A stretch of DNA of 64,000 nt from Blasia pusilla (lineage: Eukaryota > Marchantiophyta > Marchantiopsida > Blasiales). Below, piece by piece: positions 1 through 11,726 of the stretch; positions within the stretch are counted from its first letter, which is position 1; each line of letters opens with the position of its first letter. The notes beneath the pieces were generated by a model, which saw only the letters and a list, made by a program, of their open reading frames with translations, was not told the DNA's origin and made no database searches. The DNA lies in the NCBI GenBank assembly GCA_050084515.1, contig CM114272.1, positions 31,000,001 to 31,064,000 on the forward strand, written 5' to 3'. The position numbers and the translations under genes were made by a program.

Positions 1-94
1 GTGTTGATCTCCTCGTGTCTCACCCCAAGCCACTGCCTCAACCGTCTCGGTAGGCATGGGGCTCACCACCGCAACTTTTGTGATCTGTCGCATC

Positions 95-1048
95 CTCAAA
101 CGACGTTGCTCAGCTACTCCTAAGCTGAAAATCCATGTCAAGCAGCTCAGATCCATCGCGTGACCCAAGACATGACGTCGTGATGCCTTCGATAGTGACG
201 GTACTGCCGTCATTCTTGTGGGGAATCCCATTGCTCGCTCTCGCTCATTGGCGTTGGGCTCTACCAACCTTTGTACCTAGTCATCCCAAACCAAGCCAGG
301 TCCAACCTCCTTGAATGCATAGGAAGCGGGAAAACTCACCAATGTGGAAAAGGCTGCTCGTGGCATGCCATACCTGTTGACCACAGTCAATGGCGATCGA
401 TCATCATGCTTCACTGCCTGTGATCAATGGCTTGGATCCAATATAGAATCCACCAACAAATCGGAGGGACGCTCCACTCTCGCATAAGCCCTCCTTATCA
501 CTTCATGTGGTATGAAGTTGGTCTACAAAAGATGCGGGTTGTGTCTCTAGAACCTACACTTACTGCATCTATTAACAATGTCGGGCCAATCCATGGCGCA
601 CCTGATGTGCACTCGTCACCACGCGGGACCTCAAATCGCGTAAACTCGGCATATTCTCCAAAATGTATGATGGAGAACGAGGCTGATGCTCTTGTAAATG
701 TCGCAAGATCCGCATCATCTCCCAAAACAACCTGGACCAAGTGTCAGCTAACCGCTACCTCATCCAACACTCGATTGGCCCTGACACGGCCAACTAGCAA
801 TGACCAAGTCTATGGTTCCTACCCGCTCCAAGTCCTACGTCCCCAACAATGAAATATCCCTTGGTAGAAAACTCTAGTAACCTTCAATGGCGAACGGGGA
901 CAAAAAGCTCGGAAATTTGGATGCGCCACATGGTGAAGTGAAGCGTGCCTTGCAGCATCATCAATCTCCACATACAAGTACTGCTGCACGGGCACTCTAG
1001 CGTGCAAAAAACAACTAATCCAATGTTGATCCTTCCAAAGAGATCCAA
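95..1048 (-). pseudogene. Retrotransposon-encoded cytosine-5 DNA methyltransferase, broken (copy A)
   Basis: Minus-strand counterpart of the methyltransferase at 11727-12701. Motif I (VLDLFG, S-adenosylmethionine binding) is readable around 1048-1026, as RVLDLFGRIN. The catalytic motif IV reads SWPCQGQSS, with the Cys codon at about 786-784; copy B has GWPCQG. The segment matching the GQAMD end of copy B lies near 130-170. Downstream of motif I the frame shifts, and a stop follows shortly after motif IV. It is therefore a pseudogene, but it shows that the domain belongs to the family and is not a one-off insertion in copy B. Confidence 0.8.
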
Positions 1049-2030
1049 CACCCGAATACTCTCCTTTGGGATGCACCACACAATCGGGTTGGTGTCCAAA
1101 GGGGTCATAGCAGCACTCTTGCCTACCTGGGGTTCCTTTGACCCGTCACACTCTAGTGCAAACGTCTCGCTCCATGCGGTCTGCACATGCTCAATGGCTA
1201 ATCGTCAAAGCTCCTCAGTCGAGCCCCAAAGCGGCGCCTCTCCTCCACGGATTGATGCGGCTACCATGATATTACTCTCCATAGAAATGTCAAGAACTAG
1301 AATATCCTCTGTATGGACATGTCCTTCAATCAAATCACTAGGCCAAATGATGGCACTGCTAAATGCTGCTAAGGTCGCCATCTCTCATGGCCATCACTCG
1401 ATCACTGGACCTGTGAATCAAACGGGTAATGAGCTAAGGCGCTCATCACTTGACTGCCATCCTGGTCTATAGGACGCTGAGTCCTCCTAGTAATCCAAGG
1501 AAAACCCCATCATCGGGTATAACACTGCTCCACCAACCAAGACGTCGTAGGACTATGCATCAGTCACTATCGCATTGGCTCACACCACGGACTCATCTGT
1601 AGGATGTCCCAAGCGAATCCTCACCACGACCTCCTGTCGGGTGATATGCTGTGTGGTACTCGCTCCACCCAAGAACGTCTGTATCCGGAATGGACAACGC
1701 TCCACATCAGCTCTTGTCAAGCCCAATCCTCTGAATGACGCTTTCCCCAACATCAGGGGGTTGCGCTCCTGAATCCAACAAGACGTGCTGCGGACTAAAA
1801 GCTCTACCTTCTGAACTCACCAACTGAAAGACCTCTCCCCAGTTATCTAGTAAAACAACACCAGGAAAAGCCATGGCACACTCTATCACGGGTCTAGCGG
1901 GCATCTCCGCCATCCTAGCAGCCGCAGCCTGCCATGAATCTGATGTGGACGGCCCGAGCATCAGCTCCAAGGGCAGGTCCATCACCTCCTCTGCAATCAC
2001 CTCACCCTAAATGCAAGAACTCCAACTCCA
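1049..2030 (-). pseudogene. Gypsy protease region and spacer to the methyltransferase (copy A)
   Basis: The minus strand reads FSPQHVLLDSGAQ at about 1795-1760, with the aspartic protease signature D-S-G-A. This copy has CAG (Q) where copy B has a TAG stop. Upstream is a linker with MDLPLELMLGPSTSDSW. Between protease and methyltransferase is a linker (PLWGSTEELRRLA region near 1230) shared with copy B. The frame is interrupted. The function would be Gag-Pol maturation. Confidence 0.7.
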
Positions 2031-2700
2031 CGCTCACATAGCGTAGCGGCCAACCAAAAATTCTCCGTGGGCGTACCTCCCAACGTCATAACATCGGAAG
2101 CAGAAAATAAAGGAGCGCGATACACAACGGTGGCCGCCCCCAACAACGTGCTTGACATATGCTCCTCTTGAGCGTCAGAAATAGGAGTCTTTGCACTCGC
2201 TTCTCTCATCGCCCTCCGTGCTTGCACACCAACAACATCACCAACTCTCCAGGAACTCTGATTAGGACCCATCGATGGGGTCCTCATCGCATCGGACAAC
2301 GTGAAAGATTGAGGAAGCCTAGTCTGTTTCCTGGCTTCCCCTCGCTGTGGATCCAACTCTACGGCTGCTCCATACGTCACAATTGCGACAGCCTCCATCT
2401 GGGCAACCCCACATATCCAACCAGGATCCTCCATATCTCTGGCTGCTCCATATGATGTCGACGCCACAGATCCGGCATGGGGTAACCTCAATGCCATAGC
2501 GGAAATCTACTCATGTAGCTGTTGTATCTCAACAGCCATCCTAGCCTCACACCTACTCGCTCTGGTGCCCTCTCTGGCCCTCGGTCCAGACATAACTCAG
2601 GGTGTAAACTAAAACACTTAGCGCGTGTGTGACCATACCTCTTACAATAGTCAGAGGTATGGTGGTGGTGCCACAGTCGACCTATCTCGGAGTCCACGTT
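1997..2700 (-). pseudogene. Gag C-terminal / pre-protease region with a damaged zinc knuckle (copy A)
   Basis: An open stretch on the minus strand from 2497 to 1997 (starting MALRLPHAGSV) is matched by 10315-10716 in copy B. Just upstream, at about 2675-2605, the frame reads YCKRYGHTRAKCF. This fits the C-x4-H-x4-C half of a nucleocapsid zinc knuckle, but the expected first Cys is a Ser (S-D-Y-C). The knuckle normally packages RNA. I read this as the nucleocapsid end of Gag, decayed. Confidence 0.6.
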
Positions 2701-3698
2701 GTTGCATGGGTGGTGCAGGCAATCGTGACTGCTCTTGCCTAGAACCCATGGTGACTACGCTCTCCTCCGCCATGTTGCGCTCAATGTTCTCAGCGGTTCT
2801 AAAAACATCTCTCAATATAGGGGAGGTGTTCATAAGAAGCACCCCCTCCCGCACCCGTGTCTGTAGGATCCGGTCCAACATCGCGTACCATGATTGGATA
2901 GCCTGAGCCTCTATCACCCCCTAGGTGACATTGATCAACCGGCGCAGGCGAGTGTAAGCCTCATGCAAACTCTCACCCATGCGCCTCTAGAAGTTGTGGA
3001 TGCTCCGCAACTTCTTTGTCCGTACCCCCTAGTAGCTCGCCCTCAACTCAGCGAAGAACTCAACCAAGGGGTTGAACTTGGGACGAATCCGACTAGAGGG
3101 GAGCTCAAGTGCGAGTGACCCCTCCTAAAACATCACTAGTTGAAGAGGAAGTAACCTCTCCTGACTCCTCCTCTTAATCTGGGAACGGCTTCGTCCACGA
3201 CACATAGTGTGGGTCATAGTAGAGTCGCCATGCCTCAATCTCCTGGGCATATCTGTGGGAGAACTCATGGTAATCGTCCATGGGCGCCCCCTCTAAATGC
3301 TGGAACATACCATTCCATGCTGTAAATGGGTTGAACTCTCTAGAGTTCCTAGCCCGCTGTGAGTCACACCAACTCCTAAACTCTACAATAAAGTCCTGTA
3401 GCTCTATAGTGCCTACAGCACCACGAAACCTAGGCGGTCCTCTACCCCTGTCGTCCATCTCGTACGCCCAACTGGAAGGACCACTCAATGTGTACGGTGG
3501 ATCACTAACACACTCCTCTATATGCTCCCCCTTGTCTGAAGATGACACAGAAGGAGATCGAGGTGGTCTCTCACGTGGAGACTCTCGAAACCTGGCACCA
3601 CTCCGGGTAAACCCTCTAGAGCTACTCTCAGGTCCACTACCTCGCCTCTCAAAATCCTGAAAGGACGCCGTGATGACCCTCGTGCCCCTCTCACACAA
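2651..3698 (-). pseudogene. Gag / capsid-like region (copy A)
   Basis: Two open blocks, 3698-3174 and 2917-2651, lie in the Gag position. The first has a polar, Arg/Ser-rich N terminus. It is followed by a region with W and F at capsid-like spacing (FIVEFRSWCDSQ, AWNGMFQHLEG, HEFSHRYAQEIEAWR), as in Ty3/gypsy capsids. The second begins IEAQAIQSWYAMLD and ends before the zinc knuckle. Between the blocks the frame is interrupted. Copy B has no equivalent because of its deletion. Assignment rests on position and composition, not on a recognised signature. Confidence 0.55.
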
Positions 3699-5251
3699 TT
3701 ACTCTCAATCTCGCGAGTAATCCCTCAATTACTCAAACTAAACACGCGGCAACAAGCGGCATGGTGCGGCAAATCAACTGATCTATCGTCTCATCGACAA
3801 ACAATCCTCAACTCTAGACATCCCACATAGGTCTATGTCCCCTAAACCCATACATCATCGATGCTCTCAGCATCAGCACAAAACCCAATATCCAAAATAA
3901 CTTCCCAATACCCGAAAATCCCTCACACGTGCAGGGTGAGAGACTAAAATGGGTAACCTGACAATAATATCGATGTCGCTCCTCGGCAATTGCAAATCTC
4001 GACCCCAACTTGGTCGTGAAGATAACTCCTCCAATCAGCAAGTCATACTCCTCTTGTACTAACGGTGCTAAAACCTCCTCGATGTGCGGTGCAAGTCCAG
4101 CGGTCCAGTGCGGCACTGGCGACACGAAACGGCTACAAACGGCATGCGGCTCGGGAATGGGGTGCGGCACTCAGTGGCATACCCTCCTCAATCAGCAATT
4201 CCCACGCTCTGCTCCTTAGTGAAGGAGCGGCTCTGCAATCCAGACAGTGCGATGTGGCCGTGAGTGGCACGGCGCGGCAATCGGCGGCGCGTTGCCACTA
4301 CGGGCGTCACGGCACGGTACTCGATCTTCGTCGAGCGGCTACCAATCACAACATAGCAGCATGAAATGAAAACTCAAACACCATAACCCGAGGTCACTTG
4401 CCATCACAAGTTGATGACGAAATTGCAATGATGGTGGCGGCCAAAACAAAGTACGTAGTGGCGACGCAAGTCAGAGAGTCAACGGTCGTCGTGGAAGACC
4501 CTCCACTCCGTAATGGCGACAATGGCAACCAAGGGTGGACAACGGCCGAAGGCGGCTGTGAGCAGCGCTAGGCGGCGATGACGGTGGACGGTGTACCGTT
4601 GATGGTGACGGTGGACCGTGAACGGTGATGGTTAACCGTCGACAGTAGAATATTGACGGTGATTATGACGGGGACGGGTGCCGCCGGTGCGGCGGCTGGT
4701 TTAGGGTTTGAACAATTTAACCCTAAAAATTGCCAAGCAATGGCAATTTTGCAAGATTGACCATAACTTTTTGTTTGCAACTGCAAATTGCGCACTTTTT
4801 ATTGCATAGCGTGCACAACTTCATGATCTACGATGACTTCAAAAAATATATTCTAAATTGAACATTCCAGTAAAAACAGACGAGGAATGTTATAAAGCCC
4901 AACGTCTCTCTCTTCTACATAAAATTTGGCAGCGCTTCCGCGCTGATTTCTCCCAACAAAAATGTAAAACCTATGAAAATTAAAATCAGCAAGCTACATG
5001 GTGCTCCGAGAGCACGGGCATGAGGAAATTCACCTCGATACTCAATTCCTATCGAAAATTAGGCAGCGCTTCCGCGTGCCACTCTCCTGTACAAAAAATC
5101 AGCAAAGCAAAACAACAAACTCGGACGGCTCTTGCTCTGGTGAGCACTCCCATGAGCCATGAAGCCGGGAACACAGTCCCCCAACCTGCACCAAACATCG
5201 AGCAACCAACGAGCTCCCCCATGAAGCACTCTCACTCACTCATTCTCTCTT
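3699..5251 (-). other. Untranslated leader of gypsy copy A, with low-complexity repeats
   Basis: About 1.5 kb between the LTR and the first Gag block, with no convincing coding signal. Positions 4570-4675 hold degenerate repeats built on ACGGTGGAC / ACCGT. Near 4700-4750 there are two small inverted repeats: TTTAGGGTT (4700-4708) with AACCCTAAA (4719-4727), and AAAATTGCCA (4726-4735) with TGGCAATTTT (4741-4750). The part next to the LTR (about 5088-5251) matches the leader of copy B at 10041-10200. Confidence 0.55.
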
Positions 5252-5760
5252 TGTAAAATAAGATCCAATCTCTCTCACAACACCATAGTTCTCACATGTG
5301 TGCACTCTCACATGTCTCTCTCAATGTCAAACCAAACCCACTCTCCTAATGAGAGGCTTGGATTACACACACAAGGCAAACAAGACCATAGCTCTGCGGT
5401 CTCATGCCAAGAGGTTCAACAAAGAGAATAAACTCTCAAGCTCTCTCTCCTTGAGGTATACCCCTCCCCTCTCCCAAGCTCTCTCCATGGTAACCTATGC
5501 TCCCAAGTCATCTCCTTGGATCTTGACCTGATGTAGGAGGTCAAGGGCCACTTACCAAAAATAGAAATTCAATCATATACTCAAAATGGTACTTACATAA
5601 AATAGTAAGTTCCTCAATATGGCTCCAAATGAGCCGAAACGAAAGGGAAACATGCTCTCTCAGGTTTTCCGGGGCCTCAGTAGTTCATCCTCAACCTCTT
5701 GAGTGTGTCATTCACAACTAATGAAGGTGCTCTACTAGATCTCACCGATCTATCCTAAAA
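5252..5760 (-). repeat. LTR of gypsy copy A
   Basis: About 509 bp, reverse-complement match to the LTRs at 9535-10040 and 16403-16906. The minus strand starts near TTTTAGGATAGATCGG and ends in TCTTATTTTACA. As in copy B, the sequence that follows (AAGAGAGAATGAG) is the same. It is the 5' LTR of this copy and would carry its promoter. Confidence 0.85.
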
Positions 5761-5799
5761 GACGTGATAGAGTACCTATTCAATTCGTTGATAATAGTT

Positions 5800-6500
5800 A
5801 GAGCTCAAGTAAGATGTCAGATCGAGGCATCAAACTCTAAATAACAACTTTGTAGATCAAGCATAGTCACATATCCTATTCTTAGATTCATAAATGAAAG
5901 ATTTCTTGTAACACATTATGCATATATGATGACTATCCTTTAATAATAGTAATCGAGTTATTTTGAAGAAGCTACATGTAAGATAGAATAGATTTAACCT
6001 ATGGAGAAAGTGCTTGCAAGAGAAATTAATCTTGTGTATATAGGTATATATCAACAAATTGCTGATGTTTTTACACAGATATTATTTAGAGATAAGTTTG
6101 AGATGTTTAGAAAAAATTTAGATGTTAGAGATATCGATATGAGCTTGAGGAGGAACATGGGAGACTAAGTTATAGTCAAATTTATTGACACAAAAATTGC
6201 TACATTTAATACTCATATGAAATAGGAAAGCTTAATCTTGGTTAGTTAGTTAAGAATAATTATCTTAACTAGCGTTAGTGAATTATAGTTAGTATAACTC
6301 AAGATTATGGTTAGGATTAGGATTGCTTGTACATATCCTATATAATTGAGAAGGGGACCAACCTCCACTCAATCTCTTATTGCAATTTTTTTTCCTCTAT
6401 AGTGATGTAAGTGTGTGTGAGAGAGAGAGCTATATTCCATCAATTATGCTTGTGTAGCGATTTTCTATACATATAACTCCTTCACGATTATCCAATATAT
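5800..6500 (+). mobile_element. Ty1/copia fragment: end of pol and probable 3' LTR
   Basis: Positions 5800-6030 match 41660-41880 of the copia remnant further on (shared stretch around ATTCATAAATGAAAG and CATATATGATGACTA), i.e. the segment before RT. It then jumps to the RNase H end: 6050-6165 reads QQIADVFTQILFRDKFEMF and ends in a stop (TAA) near 6166. A polypurine-like stretch and an AT-rich terminal region with TATA-like sequence follow (6180-6500), which I take as LTR. The RT core is deleted. It is non-functional. Confidence 0.65.
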
Positions 6501-9019
6501 TTATAGTATTATGAATGTAGGATTTAGGAAACTAGGGATGAGCCCTCATATGAGGATGTAAGGGATCGATAGAATGATAGATCCCACCTTGAACCTTGAA
6601 ATATCAAGTACCACCAACTAGCTCATTTATATGCACTCTAGTAGATACTAGTTGACATGTAGAATTGTAAGCTTGAGCATTAGCAAGAAAAAAATGAAGA
6701 TTTCTAGGACCAACACCCGAAATCAATAATTTAAATAATATTCGAATGGAATTTAAAAGTGGCAAGTCTACTTTCCAAGGGTTATAATATATATCATATG
6801 GTAAGTCACAAAACTTTGTAACCCTTATCATTTTACATTTTTTATGCGAAGCATAACATGAAGAGCATAGTCCATCATATTTCCAAACGTATATTAACAT
6901 CTACTCGTACGATTGAAACTCTTTTGTAATTGCAACTTCCTAAAATCATTTTCTTGGAAGTTTGGTCGCCTTGCAAGATTAAGTAATATATTCACTTTTA
7001 CAACTCTATGAATATTTGGTCGGGGACGAATTGGAATAGTGGATCCGAGCTTTGTACTAGTAGCTAAACTCCATGATCTATAGAAGGCATAGGCTCTACT
7101 CTTGAGGTTACTTCATCCCCAAGATTAAAAAATATAGCAACATTATGTTTGATTTCATGAAGAGGTACTAATACTTTATCTTGAAAAAGAGAAGTGAGAG
7201 TAACTTGGTGTTACGTAAGTAGTTGGCCCAAGGGTAGAAGCATTCTTGATAGCTTTCAGAATATTGATGTTGGGTAAGTTAAACTCAACCATTGGTGATA
7301 TGCAAGTGGCAAACTTTATATATACCCCATTGTTGGAATGGTCTCAACTATGAAATTAGATATGGCCATAGATTCAAATTGAAACGTTTTTGTTTTAATT
7401 TCCTCTTATACTCTCGATCGTATGTCCTCCTTCTTTTTTTGAGAAGAATCATGTTCTTGACACGGATGGAAATTTTTCATTTATGGGCTTGGCCATGTAG
7501 AGCCTTCCAAAAATCACAAATATCTATATTAGGATTTAATGGTATTGGAAGTATGAAACAAAATGGGAAGTACAAAAGTGAAGAGAACAATATTAGTGTA
7601 CAAACTATGAAGGGCGAAAACGTATAGATATGTTTAATGATCAATTATAGAACAAACATACATTGGAGATGTTTCAATGAATGGAACATGTTGTATGTCC
7701 GCTTGGTGGATTAGTATTGTTGCATGACGAGCACGACTTCTTTTCTATGCATCCACATGCATAAATTTGTGAAAATCATGCAAATCCATAGGATTCAATG
7801 GAAGAGGAAGTATGTTCAAAATTGAAATCATATGTTAAAATACAAATTTTCCATGAATAAAATCTATGGATAATGTTAAAAAAAATAAATGGACTATATG
7901 GAAGAAGAGATTCGTGCTTACATATGAGAGGTGTGCTTCAATGTACTCATATGCCCCTCGGACTCTATCCATGTCCAACAATATGTGATGGTTGCTTGTC
8001 AACTAAATAACACAAAATAAATATATGAATAATTAAAGAAAATCCTTTAAAGAAGAGCATTACACTAAAAAAGGTAAAAAATATTTTTTAAAACTGAATA
8101 AAAAATTTATTTTAAAAAAATGTAAAATAGTTTTTAAAAGAAGGTCTGGTCCCTGAGGAGGGTCCTAAGATACAGTTGCCACGCTGCCAAGTGTAAGGGT
8201 TAGGCGACTCGAATTGCCTCCATTGTTGCCTCCCTCCCAACCCAACACTTACTCCCTTCCCTCTCCTAATTTTTGCTTACTTCTGCTAGCCATTCTCTCC
8301 TTGCTTGTCTCTCCTTCACTCTTGTCCATGCTCTCTTGTTTAGCTTGGTCACGCTTGCTCACGTTACATGCTCTCGACTATGAGAAGTCCTCTCCTTTTG
8401 CATCCTCTAGACTGTGAGCACATACTTATATGCTCTCGAGGGGACTACATGCTCGCTACTTGTGATGTCCTCGTGTTCTTGCATGAAAATGAAAATTTTT
8501 CTTGTCTATCCTATGTCTTGTAGAGAATATGGGGCTACAAGGTTTGCCTAGTCATGTTGTTTGGACCTTGTCAGGGAGTCACAGTTGGGACTAGTAAGGT
8601 GCCCGCCTAATGCACGGGAAATAAAAGAGTGTTTTGGTAGTGCCTGTGAACAATGATGTTATAGACTAAAAGTTGAATCCATTGAAGGGAGTATTACTCT
8701 AAGAAGAGCACAATGTGTGGAATAAAATTTAAAAATTTATAAACATGCTCTTAAAAGAAGGAGATCTAAAAATCTAAAGAATTTAAACAAATCGTAACAT
8801 AAGTAGAAAAAAAAACCCAAATTCCAATTTGAGAAAATAACCAAATTGAAAACTGGATATATTGAAAAGATTGAAAATAAAATTAAAATACTACTCCATG
8901 TCCTAGTCCACGTCCTTGGAAGAGTTATAGTTGTGTTGCGGTTATAGTTGTGTTGTTATCTATGAATCTTAGGGTTGGATCCCATACACATCATTCACGA
9001 TCATAGAGGGTTGCCAATT
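6501..9019. other. AT-rich spacer with no recognised gene
   Basis: Several open frames of 60-110 codons occur on both strands (for example 6900-6604 minus and 7292-7627 plus), but none resembles a protein family I know. Composition is AT-rich with long A runs (8060-8140, 8800-8890). A pyrimidine-rich stretch at 8215-8430 could be an old LTR or untranslated region. I see nothing that can be named. Confidence 0.4.
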
Positions 9020-9334
9020 TTTCTGCAACCAAAACTTTTGGGTGCAGAAATGGAAATTTCGACTTGTGTTTTGACCGGAAGTAGTCACTAGAGACCAGTG
9101 CATTGTCCATTGGTAGATCACTTCGTACATATCCATGGGATCACGCTCTTAGGGGTCGATTCCATGGGCACACGTGGACGTCACGAGGGATCATTTTCTG
9201 GGTCCAAAAAGTTCATCCAACAGTTCACAAGATAAACATCCACTGGCTTTAATTAGTTTTAACAGATTTCAGTTAAATGGGTCGCAAGGACGCTGGATTT
9301 TTATGCGCCCAAAACTTTTGGGCGCATAAAAATC
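9020..9334. repeat. Two related palindromes with a shared CCAAAACTTTTGG core
   Basis: Palindrome 1 (9020-9050) has 15-base arms with one mismatch around a single central C. Palindrome 2 (9296-9334) has perfect 19-base arms around a central C, the left arm containing ATGCGCCCAAAA. The two share the centre and lie about 280 bases apart. Their right flanks are also similar (CTTAGGGG motif at about 9148 and 9380, ATTTTCTG/ATTTTCTA further on), so they look like a diverged tandem duplication. They could be fold-back element ends or an extruding hairpin. Confidence 0.7.
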
Positions 9335-9534
9335 AGCGACGCTCTATCGTCGCCAATACCCTGCGCATGGAATCCACCCCTTAGGGGCTCATCCCATAAC
9401 ACTCATGGAGATCTCGGAAACCCATTTTCTAAACCCAAAAAGGATATCGAAAAAATTTGGTCACAACTATATCGTGCGCATACACATCGCTACACAACCC
9501 ACATCGCTGGTCACATCTACACACCTATCACGAC

Positions 9535-10040
9535 TGTTAGGATAGATCGGTGGGATCTAGCAAAGCGTCTTCACGAGTAGTGGAGGACATGCCCAGGAGG
9601 TCGAGAATGACCTATTGAGGCCCCGGGAAACCTGAGAGAGCAGGTTTCCCCTTTGTTTCGGCTTATTTGGAGCCATGTAGAGAAACTTAGTATTTCGGGT
9701 AAGTTTCCATGTTGGAGATAGTTGACTTTCTATTTTTGTTAAGTGACCCTTGACCTCCTACATCAGGTCAAGAGCCAAGGAGGTGACTTGGGAGCATAGG
9801 TTACCATGGAGAGAACTTGGGAGAGGGGAGGGGTATAGCTCAAAGAGAGAGAGCTTGAGAGCTCATTCTTTCTTTGTTGAACCTCTTGGCATGAGGCGGC
9901 GGAGCTATAGTCCCTTGCCTTGTGAGTGTAACCCAAGCCTTTCATTAGGAGAGTGGGTTTGGTTTGACATGAGAGAGAGTGCACACCTTTGAGAGCTATG
10001 GTGTGAGATGGTGTAGAGAGAGATTGGATCTTACTTTACA
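9535..10040 (+). repeat. 5' LTR of gypsy copy B
   Basis: Starts TGTTAGGATAGATCGG and ends CTTACTTTACA, with TG...CA ends. It is followed by a purine-rich leader (AAGAGAGAATGAG) shared with copy A. I could not identify a tRNA primer-binding site. The true left boundary is uncertain, because the sequence immediately before the 3' LTR may belong to a longer LTR (see the repeat at 16265-16402). Confidence 0.8.
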
Positions 10041-10716
10041 AAGAGAGAATGAGAGAGTGAGAGAGCTTCATGGGGGAGCTCGTTGGTCACTCGCTATTTT
10101 TGCACGTTGGGGACCGTGTTCCCCGTTCAGCGGCTCATGGGAGTGCTCACCGGAGCAAGGGCTGCTTTGATTGTTCTTTGCATTTGCCGATTTTTTTGGT
10201 GGAGCTACCCGTGGAGGAGGTAGAGTACCGCCACCTAGACGCGCCGAGGGAGACACCGGACGTGAGGCTGGGATGATTTCTCATATACAGTAGCTACAGG
10301 AGCAGATTGCCACTATGGCATTGAGGTTACCCGATGCCGGATCCGTGGCATCGACATCATATGGAGCAGCCAGAGATCTGGAGGATCCTGGTTGGATGTG
10401 CGGGGTTGCCCAGATGGAGGCCGCCGCAGTTGTGACGCGTGGAGCAGCCGCAAAGTTGGATCCACAGCGAGGGGAAGCCAGAAAACAGACTAGGCTCCTT
10501 CAATCTATCACGTTGTCCGAAGCGATGAGGACCCCATCGATGGGTCCTCATCAAAGTTCCTGGAGAGTTGGTGATGTTGTTGGTGTGCAGGCACGGAGGG
10601 CGATGGGAGAAGCCAGTGTGACGTCTCCTATTTTTGATGCTCAGGAGGGGCATGTGTTGAGCACGTTGTTGGGGGCGGCCACCGTACTCCTTTATTTTCT
10701 GCTTCCGATGTTATGA
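10041..10716 (+). pseudogene. Leader and residual gag (copy B), internally deleted
   Basis: 10041-10200 matches the leader of copy A. From about 10225 the sequence matches copy A again, at 2590 and below. The intervening ~2.5 kb of copy A, including the capsid block and zinc knuckle, is absent. The open frame 10315-10716 (MALRLPDAGSV start) is the pre-protease portion and is in a different frame from the protease that follows. Without a capsid this copy could move only if Gag were supplied by another copy. Confidence 0.65.
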
Positions 10717-11726
10717 CTTTTCGGCTGGCCGCTTCACTTTGTGAGCGCGGAGTTGGAGTTCCTGCATCACGTTCACAGGTGATTGCAGAGGAGGTGATGG
10801 ACCTGCCCTTGGAGCGGATGCTCGGGCCGTCCACGTCAGATTCATGGCAGGCTGCGGCTGCTAGGATGGTGGAGATACCCGCTAGACCCGCGATAGAGCG
10901 TGCCATGGCTTCTCCTGGTGTTGTGTTGCTGGATAATCGAGGAGAGGTCTTCCACTTGGTAAATCTTGGAGGTAGAGCTTTTAGTCCGTAGCGCGTCTTG
11001 TTGGATTCAGGAGCGCAACGCCTCATGTTGGGGAAAGCGTCATTCAGTTGATTGGGCTTGACGAGAGCCGATGTGGAGCGTTGTCCATTCCGAATACAGA
11101 CATCCTTGGATGGAGTGAGTACCACACAGTATATCACCCGACAAGAGGTTGTGGTGAGGATTTTCCCGGGACATCCTACAGATGAGTCCGTGGTGCACGC
11201 CAAGGCGATAGTGACTGATGCAGAGTTCTACGACATCTTGGTTGGTGGAGCAGTGTTATACCCGATGATGGGGTTTTCCCTGGATTACTGGGAGGAGTCA
11301 ACGTCCTACAGACCAAGATGGCAGTCAGGTGATGGGCGCCTTAGCTCATTACCCGTTCGATTCATAGGTGCACTGATCGAGCAACGGCCAAGAGAGATGG
11401 CGACCTTAGCAGCATTTAGCAGTGCCATCACTTAGCCTAGTGATTTGATTGAGGGACATGTCTATGCAGAGGATACTCTCGTTCCAGAAATTTCTATGGA
11501 GAGGAGTGTTATGGTAGATGCATCATTCCGTGGAGGAGAGGTGCCGTTGTGGGGCTCGACTGAGGAGCTTCGACGATTGGCAGATGAGCACGTGCAGACC
11601 GCGTGGAGCGAGGCGTTTGCACCGGAGCGTGATGGGTCTGAGGAACCCGGGGTAGCAAGGAGTGCTATGATGACACCCTTGGATACCACACCCATTGTGT
11701 GGTGTACCCCGGAGGAGGGTATTTGA
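10713..11726 (+). pseudogene. Retropepsin-like protease and linker (copy B)
   Basis: The aspartic protease signature VLLDSGAQ is at about 10995-11018 (Asp codon 11004-11006). It is preceded by a TAG stop at 10989-10991, where copy A has CAG. The block 11052-11435 continues with TTQYITRQEVVVRIF and FYDILVGGAVLYPM, resembling the flap and C-terminal half of a retropepsin. A linker (11445-11726) leads into the methyltransferase in the same frame, interrupted by a TGA at 11724-11726 where copy A has an Arg codon. The role would be processing of the polyprotein. Confidence 0.7.

Larger units (their letters stand above)
1..5760 (-). mobile_element. Ty3/gypsy retrotransposon copy A (methyltransferase-carrying family), truncated by the window edge
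   Basis: On the minus strand, order from the high-coordinate end is: LTR (5760-5252), untranslated leader, Gag, protease, then a cytosine-5 methyltransferase that runs to the window start. The RT end lies outside the window. It is collinear with copy B at 9535-16906, matching in the LTR, leader, protease and methyltransferase. Copy A keeps about 2.5 kb of gag that copy B has lost. The reading frame is broken by several stops and shifts, so this copy is not expected to be active. It abuts a copia fragment at about 5.8 kb, possibly its insertion site. Confidence 0.88.

Noticed and set aside
945-1472. Plus-strand open frame of 175 codons
   Set aside because: It is the antisense shadow of the methyltransferase and protease region of gypsy copy A.
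9750-9992. Short frames repeated at 9750-9992 and 16618-16860 (both strands)
   Set aside because: These lie within the LTRs. They recur because the LTR is repeated, not because they are genes.
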